Shown here piece after piece: positions 34,161 through 43,815 of a DNA stretch of 64,000 nucleotides. The notes under the pieces were generated by a model. The model saw only the letters and a list, made by a program, of their open reading frames with translations. It was not told the DNA's origin and did not search any database. Within the stretch, counting starts at the first letter, position 1, and each line of letters begins with the position of its first letter. The position numbers were made by a program, and so were the translations under genes. The DNA lies in assembly GCA_046295175.1 (NCBI GenBank), contig JBKBNY010000001.1, forward strand, positions 1,302,001 to 1,366,000, written 5' to 3'. Origin of the DNA: JALOLV01 sp046295175. GTDB lineage: Bacteria > Bacteroidota > Bacteroidia > Cytophagales > Spirosomataceae.

Positions 34161-37100
34161 CTAAGGCTTTTGCACAACTTTTGTAGAAGCCACATCAGGG
34201 ATTTTTACCCCAATTGGCGTTTGATTCGCTGGTTTTCGCTTGAATAAAGTATTGAAGTTACGGTTATACTGCAAAGTAACACCATTGACAAATACGTTTT
34301 GTCCGCTCGAACCCAAGTTAAATTGCCACGAAGGCACGTTGCGGCTATAAACCTTCGCTCTCCAAGTACCATCTTCGGTTATCAGATATTCTACCTCTCC
34401 ACCAATCGCCAGTTGTGTTCCGTTTATGGTTTGTCCAGTAGTTGATTGATTCCCCGAATACGTAGTGCTGTTTCCGCTCAATCTGAATCTGTTACTGAAT
34501 TGGTAACTGAAATTGACCTGCATGTTATTCAATAAATTCTGACGGACATCGCCCAACTGAAACCCGATTTGGAGATTGGGGTCGAGTTCGCTCACAATAT
34601 CAGATAACTGGCTCGTCAACAAATTACTGGCGTTATCTATCAAAAGTTGATAACTGAGGGCCTCTGAAAGGTTGTTTTCAGGAAATAACCTATTGGCAAT
34701 GAATATCGTACTCACGTGGCGATTGAGTAGCTGCTCGTCGTCGCGGAGGCGTTGCTCAAAAGCCAAAATAACGGGTTGATATTTAATCGGAATTTGGCGT
34801 TGATTAAACTTCATATCAAACGCTATCTTAGGTTTCATGAGTTTTTCGGTCATATTGGCCGATACAATTACCGGATAACGGTTATTCAATTCTGGGCTTT
34901 TTCCATCATTTACCAAACCCGGAATCGCCGATGGGTCGAGCTGAATATTGGCGGTGTAATTGGCCTTGATTGAGATTTCGGCATCGTAAGGGTCGCCACT
35001 CCAACGAATCCAACTACCATCGGCGATATCAAATTTGCGGAGTTTCGATAAGTTTTGAAGGCTGTAATCGTACTTACCCGTTTTGATGGTATATGGCCCC
35101 GACATCGTGAAACCGCCGCGGGTATCATAATCTATACTAATACGGCCATCGCCAAAAGCACTGAGTTTGTCTTTGTTGTTGCGGTCGAATATCACCTCGC
35201 ATTCGGCATCAGGCGTAATTGTAAAATTGAACGACATACTCAAACCGCTCAAATCTACCTCTTGAACCGTATCTTTCTTGGCTACAACATCTTGGTTATC
35301 AGTCACTTTCTTAACAAATTGAATTGACTGGTCTTCGGTATCGACGGTTGTGGCACCATCGAGCGGAATCGTGATTTTTGTACCTTTTTTACTGGTCAAA
35401 TCACCTTTTATGGTAACATCATCGAATGTCCCCCGAATCTCAACACGCCCCGATGCCACACCCACGCCATAGAAGGATTCGTTGTCTTCGATGGTCGTAT
35501 TCATAATCTTGAATCCGTCTTTGTCATCAATCGAGATATAAATACCAACCATAAAATTGCCACTTCCGCCATTGTAAATTCCTCCTCGTAGCTTGGCTTC
35601 ATTGCCATTTATGTAATTATCCCGCACTTTAAAGCCCTCTTCGGCTACAAATCCTTCTTCGCTAAATCTTACTTTATCATCAAAATACAGGTACGAATTA
35701 AGGGCATTAACCCGCAACATCCCTTTATCGAAATCTACTTCTCCCCTAATAATTGGGTCAGATGCCGTGCCTCTCACCGTGAGCGTACCCGTGGCGTAAC
35801 CACCCAAATTTGAGAAAATATCATCTACAAAAGACTCAAAAATCTCGATATTGGTGCGTTTCAGATTGGCCTTTAGATTAAGCGGATTCACCTTATCTTT
35901 GGGGTCGTAAGTACCCGAAACCCTAAAGATTTCGTTATTAATACGGTTAACGTTGCCATTGATATTGAGGTTTTGTTTGATATTATCCCACAATGCTTCG
36001 GCGGCAACTGTACCAATCAGAATATCTTTGTAAATTAACTCATCTACATTTAATTGGCTCGTTACGAGCGTGTTATGATACACATCACGGAGGGTAAGTT
36101 TGCCATTTACGACCCCTCTTAAATCTAAATCAGAGATTGGTTTTAGGGTTTGTAAATCAAAATCTTCAATATCAATAAACGCTTCTTTGGTAGAGTCGGC
36201 GGCGAAAGTACCATTTAGTGCCAATTTTTGGCTTTGGTTTGAAATCGTTACGTCTTGAAAATTGATATGGTCTTTTCTGAAATTTATTAGGTTGTTTTGG
36301 GCCAATAACCAAGTACTACCGAGCAAATCGAGTTTTGTGTTTCGAGGATTAAAACTCAAATTGATACCTTCTTGCAAAAAGGTCAGCTTGCCAAAAACTT
36401 GGGCTTTATTGGTACTATTTTGCTGCTTGATTCGCCCATCGAACTGAATCATATTACTTTGCCCCCAAGAGCCATCAACTTGTAGTTTTTCGGTCGGAGC
36501 CATGCCGCTCAATTTCTGTTTGTCAGAGCTAAACACGAGCGAAGTCAGAATCTTGGGCGAATTGTATTCTTTTGAGGTTATAAAGTCTAATTCGTTATCA
36601 AAAAACGCTAAATCACCGTGGCGAAGCGTGTCAATCTTACCACCCAAAGTTAGCTCGGCTGTATTTCTGATTGTAAAACTTCCTCCCAATTCGGTTCCGT
36701 TTGAGATAACCAAATCTGGATAGAAATAATCGAAGAACGGCTGCGATTTTTTGAACGTTACTTTATAATCTAAACCGTACCTTTGAGAAGGAACAAAATT
36801 GGGTTTGAGAGCATAATAATCGAGGCGATTTTGTTCTTTTTCGTAGAAATATTGGGTGTATTCTTGCGATAACCTACGAATATCGGCAATCGTGGTACTC
36901 GGTGTAAAATTGCCTCGAATATCTACGTTGAAAAACTCCGAAGTCAGACTAATATGCCGTGAATCATCGGTCAATGCCGAGTTCAAAAACAGCGAATCAA
37001 TACCCAGTTTACGCTTATCATACTGCAAAATCGTATGCAGCAGTTGAGCTTCGCCAATCCAATTGTCTAATTCGTTTCCTCTAAAATTAAGATTTATCTG

Positions 37101-38765
37101 CGATGTCAGCTTAACATCATTTTTGGCGTATCCGAGCGGTCGGAGGTTGGCGTTTTGGACGAACCCTCGAATATTAAACTCATTGAGAGGCTTACTGAAA
37201 TCTACTTTGCCCGATACATCAAAGGCCAAATTTGAATCTTTTACACTTACCCTCCCATCAAAAACCGACTGGCTCATGTTGCCATCGACATAGATATTTT
37301 TGAAGTCGTAGCCATTAAACCAGATATTTTTGATTTTTCCATCAAAATCGAGTGCAGCGGTTTTGATTGTCATGCCTTTTCCGTTGATTTTACCCGAAAA
37401 CGACATTTTTTGTAGCAAATCTTTTTCGCCAGTTATGGTGGCTAAATCTAAATTTTCGGCAACGACATTCCCAAAATAAACCGATTTTGCGGGGTCGTTG
37501 GCTACTTTCATGGTGATGTTTCCGGAGGCATTCCCGAGAGCCGTTTGCACAAAGGCATCGGTCGTGAAATCATCATAAACACCCTGAAACTTACCGCCAA
37601 ACGTAACCGTTCCGAACTTCTGAACTTGTTTTAAGTAGAGCGAATCGCCTACGTATTGCCTCGTGTCGGGGGCTTCGATTCGCGAAATCCGCCACAATAA
37701 ATCCATTTTAGAGGTTTTGTATTCGGGCATCCCTTTGAAGGCAATATCTCCATCGAGATAACTGTTTTTACCAAAATTCAACTTAAAGTTTTTGACCCTA
37801 AAATCATGCACGGTACCATCAAATTGCCCTTGCAGCAGGTAATTTTCTCGGTATTGGTACATATCGGGGGCAAATCGGGCAAGGTCTTGGGCATCAATTT
37901 CGCAGTTTTTGAAATTGGCCCTCATCACTACTTTTTCGTTGAAATCGCCAAAGTCTCGTGGTTCTTGGTAGAAAAACCCTACGTAATCTCGAATCATCGA
38001 ATTATTGATTTTGCCGTATAGTTCATTCAATCGAAGTTGCTGACGCGAATAGAAGAATTTTGTATTCAACTCCTTGATTTCGAGCTGACTGCGGCGGTCG
38101 ATACCTTTCAGGCCCTTCAATGCAAACGTGATGGTATCGCCCTGAATAAAGAAGTTTTTGAGATTTCCTTGTACGTTGTGAACCGTGAATGTATTATAAT
38201 CGAATTCTTCTTTCGGGAATCGCTTTTCTTCGGGGTCTTGCAGCGTAAAAACTCCATCTTGAATGTAGGCTTCGTCAATCGTAAACGGGATGTTGTGTTC
38301 GCCTTTTCGGCGATTGGTTGTATCGGTCGAAGCCGTCAACTCTTCGATTTTTGCAATCCATTTATCAATATTCAAATCGCCATCGGTCTCACGAATCAAA
38401 TGCACTTTCGGATTCCGAATCATTACATAATCAAGGTTATTATCGAAGCTAATGATTTTGGTTAAATCGAATGTAAAATTGGTTTTGCAATTGACATAAA
38501 GCTCCTTGACATTTATCATTTCACGATTTTTGTAATCGTAAATCACCACATCTTCGAGCGTGATTTCGTCAATCCAAGTAATCCGAGCCTTGCCAATTTT
38601 TATATTTGAGCCTAATTTTTTTGAAAGCTCTGCCGTAACCTTCTGAAGTGTAATTGTCTGAATTTGAGGCAATTGCATCGCATAAAATATTAAAACAAGC
38701 CCAAGCAACGCCACGATGAGCAACGTCAGAATAGTCTTGAATAATATTTTAAAGAATCGTCTCAA
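34161..38765 (-). CDS. tamB: TamB-like translocation/assembly module protein
   Basis: A 1534-aa AsmA/TamB-type protein: an N-terminal membrane anchor (about residues 8-30, ILFKTILTLLIVALLGLVLIFYAM), then over 1000 residues of repeated beta-strand segments expected to form a lipid-carrying or chaperoning groove across the periplasm, ending in a DUF490-type domain (MSGPYTIKTGKYDYSLQNL, ...LNNRYPVIVSANMTEKLMKPKIAFDM, ...QLLIDNASNLLTSQLSDIVSELDPNLQIGFQLGD, then barrel-like strands). It acts in outer-membrane biogenesis. The only start in this frame after an upstream stop is TTG at 38765. No tamA is adjacent; tsaD diverges 90 bp away. Confidence 0.93.
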   Translation of the reverse strand: MRRFFKILFKTILTLLIVALLGLVLIFYAMQLPQIQTITLQKVTAELSKKLGSNIKIGKARITWIDEITLEDVVIYDYKNREMINVKELYVNCKTNFTFDLTKIISFDNNLDYVMIRNPKVHLIRETDGDLNIDKWIAKIEELTASTDTTNRRKGEHNIPFTIDEAYIQDGVFTLQDPEEKRFPKEEFDYNTFTVHNVQGNLKNFFIQGDTITFALKGLKGIDRRSQLEIKELNTKFFYSRQQLRLNELYGKINNSMIRDYVGFFYQEPRDFGDFNEKVVMRANFKNCEIDAQDLARFAPDMYQYRENYLLQGQFDGTVHDFRVKNFKLNFGKNSYLDGDIAFKGMPEYKTSKMDLLWRISRIEAPDTRQYVGDSLYLKQVQKFGTVTFGGKFQGVYDDFTTDAFVQTALGNASGNITMKVANDPAKSVYFGNVVAENLDLATITGEKDLLQKMSFSGKINGKGMTIKTAALDFDGKIKNIWFNGYDFKNIYVDGNMSQSVFDGRVSVKDSNLAFDVSGKVDFSKPLNEFNIRGFVQNANLRPLGYAKNDVKLTSQINLNFRGNELDNWIGEAQLLHTILQYDKRKLGIDSLFLNSALTDDSRHISLTSEFFNVDIRGNFTPSTTIADIRRLSQEYTQYFYEKEQNRLDYYALKPNFVPSQRYGLDYKVTFKKSQPFFDYFYPDLVISNGTELGGSFTIRNTAELTLGGKIDTLRHGDLAFFDNELDFITSKEYNSPKILTSLVFSSDKQKLSGMAPTEKLQVDGSWGQSNMIQFDGRIKQQNSTNKAQVFGKLTFLQEGINLSFNPRNTKLDLLGSTWLLAQNNLINFRKDHINFQDVTISNQSQKLALNGTFAADSTKEAFIDIEDFDLQTLKPISDLDLRGVVNGKLTLRDVYHNTLVTSQLNVDELIYKDILIGTVAAEALWDNIKQNLNINGNVNRINNEIFRVSGTYDPKDKVNPLNLKANLKRTNIEIFESFVDDIFSNLGGYATGTLTVRGTASDPIIRGEVDFDKGMLRVNALNSYLYFDDKVRFSEEGFVAEEGFKVRDNYINGNEAKLRGGIYNGGSGNFMVGIYISIDDKDGFKIMNTTIEDNESFYGVGVASGRVEIRGTFDDVTIKGDLTSKKGTKITIPLDGATTVDTEDQSIQFVKKVTDNQDVVAKKDTVQEVDLSGLSMSFNFTITPDAECEVIFDRNNKDKLSAFGDGRISIDYDTRGGFTMSGPYTIKTGKYDYSLQNLSKLRKFDIADGSWIRWSGDPYDAEISIKANYTANIQLDPSAIPGLVNDGKSPELNNRYPVIVSANMTEKLMKPKIAFDMKFNQRQIPIKYQPVILAFEQRLRDDEQLLNRHVSTIFIANRLFPENNLSEALSYQLLIDNASNLLTSQLSDIVSELDPNLQIGFQLGDVRQNLLNNMQVNFSYQFSNRFRLSGNSTTYSGNQSTTGQTINGTQLAIGGEVEYLITEDGTWRAKVYSRNVPSWQFNLGSSGQNVFVNGVTLQYNRNFNTLFKRKPANQTPIGVKIPDVASTKVVQKP

Positions 38766-38810
38766 ATCGTTTTGTAAATCAACTGATTAGCGAATTACTG
38801 AATTAGTGAA

Positions 38811-38818
38811 TAAATTTG
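38811..38818 (+). promoter_or_regulatory. -7 box of tsaD
   Basis: TAAATTTG lies 37 nt before the TTG start codon at 38856; matches TAnnTTTG. The -33 region is weak. Confidence 0.5.
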
Positions 38819-38855
38819 CAGCAGTAAAACAAACTTTCCGCCAAATAATACAACG

Positions 38856-39884
38856 TTGGAACTCGAAAATCAAATCTCAAACCCAGCAATTATTCTTGCC
38901 ATCGAATCATCGTGCGATGAAACCTCAGCGGCCGTAATTTTTAACGGTCAATTGCTATCGAATGTTGTAGCTGGGCAGGTGATTCATGAGCGTTTTGGGG
39001 GTGTTGTACCCGAGTTGGCCTCACGTGCTCATCAGCAAAATATAGTTCCTGTTGTTGATAAAGCCCTAAAAGATGCGAAGATAACAAAAAATCAGCTAAA
39101 TGCGATAGCTTTTACCCGTGGCCCCGGACTTTTGGGTTCGCTTTTGGTTGGGGCTTCTTTTGCTAAATCTATGGCATTGGCGTTGGGTGTGCCACTCGTC
39201 GAGGTCAATCACATGCAGGCTCACGTTTTGGCTCATTTCATTGATGACCCAAAACCGAGTTTTCCGTTTTTGTGTCTGACCGTCAGTGGGGGGCATACCC
39301 AAATTGTACTTATCCGTGATTATTTGGATATGGAAATCATCGGCGAAACCCAAGACGATGCCGTTGGCGAAGCATTTGATAAAACGGCAAAACTACTCGG
39401 ATTACCGTATCCTGGCGGGCCTTTGGTTGATAAATATGCCAAATTGGGCAACGAAAATACCTTTGAGTTTCCGATGGTTGAGATGCAAGGATACAATTAT
39501 TCGTTCAGTGGAATCAAGACCGCTATTTTGAACTTTTTAAAGAAAAACACGGCTCAAAATCCGAATTTTGTTGAGGAAAATCTCAATGATATATGTGCGA
39601 GTATTCAGCATTCACTGATTAAAATTTTGCTGCAAAAACTCCGTCGAGCAACTCGCGAATTGAAAATCAGAGAGGTTGCTATTGCGGGAGGGGTTTCGGC
39701 AAACTCTGGACTCAGAAAAGCCTTGCAAGAAATGGGTGAAAAAGAAGGCTGGAAGATTTATATTCCTGATTTTCAGTACTGTACCGATAACGCTGGCATG
39801 ATTGCGATGGCGGCTCATTATAGATTTATAAAGGGTGAATTTACCTCGCAAGAGGTCAGCCCAATGCCACGAATGGAGTGGTGA
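38856..39884 (+). CDS. tsaD: tRNA N6-threonylcarbamoyladenosine transferase
   Basis: Installs t6A37 on ANN-decoding tRNAs with TsaB, TsaC and TsaE. The ASKHA-fold landmarks are present: ILAIESSCDETSAAV, GGVVPELASRAHQQNI, the metal-binding HMQAH (about residues 116-120), LTVSGGHTQIVL, GEAFDKTAKLLGLPYPGGP, GGVSANSGLR and YCTDNAGMIAMAA. Length 342 aa is normal. No ATG or GTG exists between the upstream stop codon (38811-38813) and the first conserved residues, so TTG at 38856 is the likely start. Confidence 0.97.
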   Translation: MELENQISNPAIILAIESSCDETSAAVIFNGQLLSNVVAGQVIHERFGGVVPELASRAHQQNIVPVVDKALKDAKITKNQLNAIAFTRGPGLLGSLLVGASFAKSMALALGVPLVEVNHMQAHVLAHFIDDPKPSFPFLCLTVSGGHTQIVLIRDYLDMEIIGETQDDAVGEAFDKTAKLLGLPYPGGPLVDKYAKLGNENTFEFPMVEMQGYNYSFSGIKTAILNFLKKNTAQNPNFVEENLNDICASIQHSLIKILLQKLRRATRELKIREVAIAGGVSANSGLRKALQEMGEKEGWKIYIPDFQYCTDNAGMIAMAAHYRFIKGEFTSQEVSPMPRMEW

Positions 39885-39937
39885 TTTGAAAGTTTTCTTA
39901 AACCTTAGTACAAACCTAAAAGGTTACAAAAACCTTA

Positions 39938-40047
39938 GAGGTTATTAATCCCAAAACCTCCAAGTGTCTTTATGACCTTGGAGGTTTGTGCGATACCACC
40001 TTAAAATTCAAATCCTTCCATCATCAAAAGCTTTTCGTGCTGATTAT
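39938..40047. repeat. 110-bp direct repeat, copy 1 (outer duplicate of the transposase 3' end)
   Basis: Identical to 40094-40203 apart from one base (C at 40040, T at 40196). It contains the inverted repeat AACCTCCAAG ... CTTGGAGGTTT plus a second copy of the last codons of the Y1 transposase (reading NQHEKLLMMEGFEF then stop on the minus strand), so the duplication includes coding sequence cut off from its gene. Confidence 0.92.
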
Positions 40048-40093
40048 TTTAATCCACAGACATTTAATAACCTAAAAGGTTAATAAAACCTTG

Positions 40094-40203
40094 GAGGTTA
40101 TTAATCCCAAAACCTCCAAGTGTCTTTATGACCTTGGAGGTTTGTGCGATACCACCTTAAAATTCAAATCCTTCCATCATCAAAAGCTTTTCGTGTTGAT
40201 TAT
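40094..40203. repeat. 110-bp direct repeat, copy 2 (attached to the transposase gene)
   Basis: Includes the true 3' end of the transposase (40157 onward) and the downstream palindrome AACCTCCAAG ... CTTGGAGG. The 46 bp between the two copies contain another pair of the same palindromic words (AACCTAAAAGGTT and CCTTGGAGG). Confidence 0.92.
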
Positions 40204-40795
40204 GATAATCAATGAACGTCTCTTTACCTCCAAACAGCTCCAACAACTCCGTCTTAAATAAAAAACTATCTCTATCTACAAAAATCGAGCTATATGAAGA
40301 CCAACGCCAGTTTTGAATTGAGTTGGTAAGCCCGTGATGTACTGGGTTTGAGTGAATATAGGCAACTAATTGCCAGAAATATCCCTCATCTTCCACTATT
40401 TTTCGTTTAAAATTCTGCATAAACAAACTACCTTTTCTACCATACAATTTATTGAAAGATTTAGTATAAGAATTAAAAAAATGCGAGAATTGAAGGGAGT
40501 TATTTTCAAGTATCTGGTTATTAATTTCTCCTTCAGAAAGATTATGTAAAGCCTTCGCTGGAATCTGATTATAAAATGCTTTGAGGGCTTCTAATGATTT
40601 TATTCTAATCAATAAATGAAAATGATTAGGCATCAGGCAATAAGCGTATATTTCTGCAATTTCATTAAGATATTCTGTTAGTTTTCTCAAAAAATAAGCA
40701 TAATTGCCATCATCTCTAAACAACTTTTCGGTTCCGTTTGAGTGATTGTACACATGAAAGAAGGCATCTGGATAAAGTGGTGAATCGTAAGTCAT
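40157..40795 (-). mobile_element. REP-associated Y1 tyrosine transposase (RAYT/IS200-like)
   Basis: A 212-aa single-strand DNA transposase of the IS200/TnpA_REP superfamily. Residues seen: the HUH motif in CLMPNHFHLLIRIKS (about residues 52-66), the catalytic Tyr region HFFNSYTKSFNKLYGRKGSLFMQNFKRKIV (about 107-136) and YIHSNPVHHGL (about 150-160). Such proteins act on small palindromes with conserved flanks; here ACCTCCAAGG palindromes lie on both sides of the gene (39953-39987, 40109-40143, 40858-40890, 40905-40936). It is intact and probably encodes an active or recently active protein. Confidence 0.92.
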
Positions 40796-40857
40796 TGTGT
40801 TTCGTATTTTTTCAAATATAGGTTATTTGGTGGGGATTTTCAAGCTGTGCTACGTAC

Positions 40858-40890
40858 AAACCTCCAAGGTCTAAAAGACTCTTGGAGGTT
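40858..40890. repeat. CCTCCAAG inverted repeat 5' of the transposase gene, copy A
   Basis: AAACCTCCAAG (40858-40868) and CTTGGAGGTT (40881-40890), the same arms as in the repeats beyond the gene's 3' end. Confidence 0.82.
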
Positions 40891-40904
40891 CTCGATGAGA
40901 TTTT

Positions 40905-40936
40905 AAACCTCCAAGGTTTTGAAACCTTGGAGGTTT
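40905..40936. repeat. CCTCCAAGG palindrome 5' of the transposase gene, copy B
   Basis: Perfect 15-bp arms AAACCTCCAAGGTTT (40905-40919) and AAACCTTGGAGGTTT (40922-40936) with a 2-base centre. It lies 18 bp from the stop of the LytTR regulator and could serve as its terminator. Confidence 0.88.
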
Positions 40937-40954
40937 GTTTTTCAGGGCTTACAT

Positions 40955-41719
40955 TCACCCCTCAAACCAAACCCTAAAATCGTGGGCTTTATCTTTGCTG
41001 ATGGTAACTTCTTCTTTGGCCGATACCGACAGTTTTAGTTCTATCTTACCCGTAAAATGCGTTCTGTAACTTTCGATGGCATCAATTTTCACAATCCATT
41101 GGCGATTAGCACGGTAAAATTTCGATGGGTCGAGCAGTTCTTCAACTTCGTCGAGCGAATTATAATCTGTTATAAGCGACTGATTATCAGTTGTCTGTAG
41201 CCAAATAACGCTATCTCTGTAAAAACATGCCACTCGCTCTTCGGGTACGGCCAAAATACTACGATGATGATGTGCCGTAAAACGTTTTTTGTAAGTAGCA
41301 CGGCTTTTCAGGTCGTGCAATAAATCTTGTATTTGTCCTCGTAAATCATCTTTAGATTGTTGCCCTGCCAAGCGTTTAAACTTATCAAAAGCAGCAATAA
41401 GCTCCTGACTATCAATAGGTTTCAGTAAATAATCAACACTATTGAGCTTGAAAGCTCGAATGGCGTACTCATCGTATGCAGTCGTAAAAATAATGGGGCA
41501 ATCAGGCTGAATCTCCTGAAAAATCTCAAAACTGACCCCATCTGAAAGCTGAATATCAGACAAAATCAAATCGGGTTCGGGATTAGTCTTGAACCAATTA
41601 ATACTCGCACTCACACTATCCAAAATCGCCAAAATAGTGGCCGAGGGCTCTATTTGAGCCACCAATTTCTCTAAATTTTTGGCAACCAATGGCTCGTCTT
41701 CTATCAAAAGAATATTCAT
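40955..41719 (-). CDS. LytTR-family response regulator
   Basis: A 254-aa response regulator. Receiver domain (1-120): acidic pair in IEDEPLV, phospho-acceptor Asp in DLILSDIQLSDG (about residue 55), Thr in IIFTTAYDEYAI, and Lys in YLLKPIDSQEL. The C-terminal LytTR DNA-binding domain (about 145-254) has VPEERVACFYRDSVIWLQTTDNQSLI, YNSLDEVEELLDPSKFYRANRQWIVKIDAIESYR. Bacteroidota regulators of this type usually pair with a LytS/YehU-type kinase; none is in the window, so its signal is unknown. Confidence 0.94.
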   Translation of the reverse strand: MNILLIEDEPLVAKNLEKLVAQIEPSATILAILDSVSASINWFKTNPEPDLILSDIQLSDGVSFEIFQEIQPDCPIIFTTAYDEYAIRAFKLNSVDYLLKPIDSQELIAAFDKFKRLAGQQSKDDLRGQIQDLLHDLKSRATYKKRFTAHHHRSILAVPEERVACFYRDSVIWLQTTDNQSLITDYNSLDEVEELLDPSKFYRANRQWIVKIDAIESYRTHFTGKIELKLSVSAKEEVTISKDKAHDFRVWFEG

Positions 41720-41855
41720 TTTGCATTAATTTTTGAATTTACAATTCTACAAAATCAGCCGTAAAGTTTCTGTTTTTTCTGTATAAAACGCCTTTTTTCG
41801 GTAATAAAGAGGAATTTCTCGTAACTTGCGGGTCGAATCTTTTTCTGAACAGTGA

Positions 41856-43211
41856 ATGAATTGGCAAACGCTATTTTCTAATAAACGATTGGGGTCCTCG
41901 AACCGACAAGTAAGTGATTTTGTCCGCAACGACTACATGCGAGATTATGACCGACTAATTTTTTCGTCGCAATTTCGTCGTTTACAAAACAAAACGCAGG
42001 TTTTTCCACTTCCGGGTGCAGTTTTTGTGCATAACCGCCTTACGCACAGCTTAGAAGTCGCCTCGGTTGGGCGTTCGCTCGGAAAAGCCATTGGCGAGAA
42101 AATCGTTCAGAAATACAGCAACCAACTCAACGAAGAAGCCATAGATTTCTACAAATTTGAGCTTTCGGCGGTTGTAATGACGGCTTGTATCGCTCACGAC
42201 ATTGGTAATCCGCCGTTTGGACATTCGGGCGAAGACGCCATTCGGGCTTATTTCAGAAATTTGAGCGGCGAAACACTCGCTGTGCTGCAAAAAGAATTGA
42301 CCGAAAATCAATTTAACGACTTCAAGCATTTTGAAGGAAACGCCAATGCATTTAGGATTTTGACCCATATTTTTGGGCAAAACGGCCTAAAACTGACCTA
42401 CACAACGCTGGCCTCTATCATCAAATATCCTTCTGATTCGAGTTCGGGATTCAATAAAAAAACTGGACTGATTTCGACCAAAAAATCGGGTTTTTTCGAT
42501 TCTGAAATCGAATATTTCAGAACAATTGCTGACGAACTCGGATTAAACCAACTCATTGATAATCAGCACATTTATGCCCGACACCCATTTGTATTTTTGG
42601 TCGAGGCAGCCGATGATATTTGTTACCGAATCATAGACCTCGAAGATGCTCACCGACTCGGTATTATTTCAATTTACGAAGCAAAAGAATTGCTCTTGCC
42701 ATTTTTTGAAGAAGAATACGTCGCTCGACGCTTTGAAGAGATTTCGGACAATAAACAAAAGCTGTCTTTTTTGAGGGCTACGCTTATCAATAAATTGGTC
42801 AATCAATGTGCCGATGTGTTTTTTGAATACGAATCTGATTTGTTGAATGGCACACTAAACAAACCTCTGATTGATTTGTTAGATGAAAAGACGATTGCTC
42901 TCATCAAGAAAATTGACGAGGTTTCTATCAAAAAAATCTATAATTATCAGCCAGTTATCGAGATTGAGATTGCGGGTTATAATGTAATCGGAGGATTGCT
43001 CGAAGAATGTGTAGATGCCGTTTTGAATCCTGATAAAGCAAAATCGAAGAAAATTTTGAGGTTAATTCCTGAGCAATTCAGTATCAAATCTGAGCAATCG
43101 CTTTACAGTAAAATTCAGTCGGTTGTGGATTTTATTTCAGGTATGACCGACCTCTACGCCGTTGATTTATACCGCAAAATGACCGGAATGCAGATTCCGC
43201 AGATTAGGTAA
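41856..43211 (+). CDS. dgt: Deoxyguanosinetriphosphate triphosphohydrolase
   Basis: HD-domain dNTPase of 451 aa that releases triphosphate from dGTP and so controls nucleotide pools. Landmarks: DYDRLIFSSQFRRLQNKTQVFPLPGAVFVHNRLTHSLEVASVGR, TACIAHDIGNPPFGHSGEDAIRAYF (the HD metal pair, about residues 110-120), FEGNANAFRILT, LTYTTLASIIKYP, and HPFVFLVEAADDICYRIIDLEDAHRLG. Normal length for the long Dgt subfamily. ispF follows after a 60-bp gap. Confidence 0.95.
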   Translation: MNWQTLFSNKRLGSSNRQVSDFVRNDYMRDYDRLIFSSQFRRLQNKTQVFPLPGAVFVHNRLTHSLEVASVGRSLGKAIGEKIVQKYSNQLNEEAIDFYKFELSAVVMTACIAHDIGNPPFGHSGEDAIRAYFRNLSGETLAVLQKELTENQFNDFKHFEGNANAFRILTHIFGQNGLKLTYTTLASIIKYPSDSSSGFNKKTGLISTKKSGFFDSEIEYFRTIADELGLNQLIDNQHIYARHPFVFLVEAADDICYRIIDLEDAHRLGIISIYEAKELLLPFFEEEYVARRFEEISDNKQKLSFLRATLINKLVNQCADVFFEYESDLLNGTLNKPLIDLLDEKTIALIKKIDEVSIKKIYNYQPVIEIEIAGYNVIGGLLEECVDAVLNPDKAKSKKILRLIPEQFSIKSEQSLYSKIQSVVDFISGMTDLYAVDLYRKMTGMQIPQIR

Positions 43212-43271
43212 GATTGGTTCGGGGTTTTGAGTTTTTTAGTTTCAAATACTATTATAAATTTTAAAAAATAC

Positions 43272-43751
43272 ATGAATTTCAGAATAGGACAAGGTTACGA
43301 CGTACATCAATTGGCAGAAGGTTATGAATTATGGCTTGGCGGAGTGAAGATTCCGCACGAAGTTGGCTCGGTGGGGCATTCGGATGCGGATGTACTTCTT
43401 CATGCCATTTGTGATGCCCTACTTGGGGGAGCGGCATTGGGCGATATTGGTAAACATTTTAAAAACACCGACCCCCGCTGGAAAGGCATTGACAGCAAAA
43501 TCTTACTCAAACACGTTTGCGAAATGCTGACAGAAGAAGGCTACAAAATCGGAAATATTGATTCGACGGTCTGTTTGCAAGAGCCCAAAATCGGGAAATA
43601 CATCGAGCAAATGAAAGAGGCCATCGCCAACGTAACAGGCATTACTTTAGACCGAATTTCTATCAAAGCTACCACAACCGAAGAAATGGGTTTTGTGGGC
43701 AGAAAAGAAGGACTCGAAGCTCACGCCATTGCATTAATCTACAAAGACTGA
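43272..43751 (+). CDS. ispF: 2-C-methyl-D-erythritol 2,4-cyclodiphosphate synthase
   Basis: Fifth enzyme of the MEP isoprenoid pathway; converts CDP-ME 2-phosphate to the cyclic diphosphate. Zn ligands are in GYDVHQL (Asp, His) and the conserved HSDADVLLHAICDALLGGAALGDIGKHF. The start is the ATG at 43272 (MNFRIGQGYDV, 159 aa); an upstream TTG at 43227 would give a non-homologous extension. C-terminal TTTEEMGFVGRKEGLEAHAIAL is also typical. Confidence 0.97.
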   Translation: MNFRIGQGYDVHQLAEGYELWLGGVKIPHEVGSVGHSDADVLLHAICDALLGGAALGDIGKHFKNTDPRWKGIDSKILLKHVCEMLTEEGYKIGNIDSTVCLQEPKIGKYIEQMKEAIANVTGITLDRISIKATTTEEMGFVGRKEGLEAHAIALIYKD

Positions 43752-43815
43752 TGCAACATTTAGATTTAGCGATTTGTCATTATCTTGCGTTAGTTTAAAC
43801 ATCAACCTACCAAAC

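Noticed and set aside
39885..40156. CRISPR-like array from the repeated CCTCCAAGG words
   Set aside because: Only two long copies, with coding sequence in the repeat and palindromic words, no regular spacers and no cas genes; fits a RAYT repeat locus.
41836..41846. Third copy of the ECF motif (ACTTGCGG)
   Set aside because: Only the CCGCAAGTT part is present; the GCATCTAAA block is missing at the required distance.
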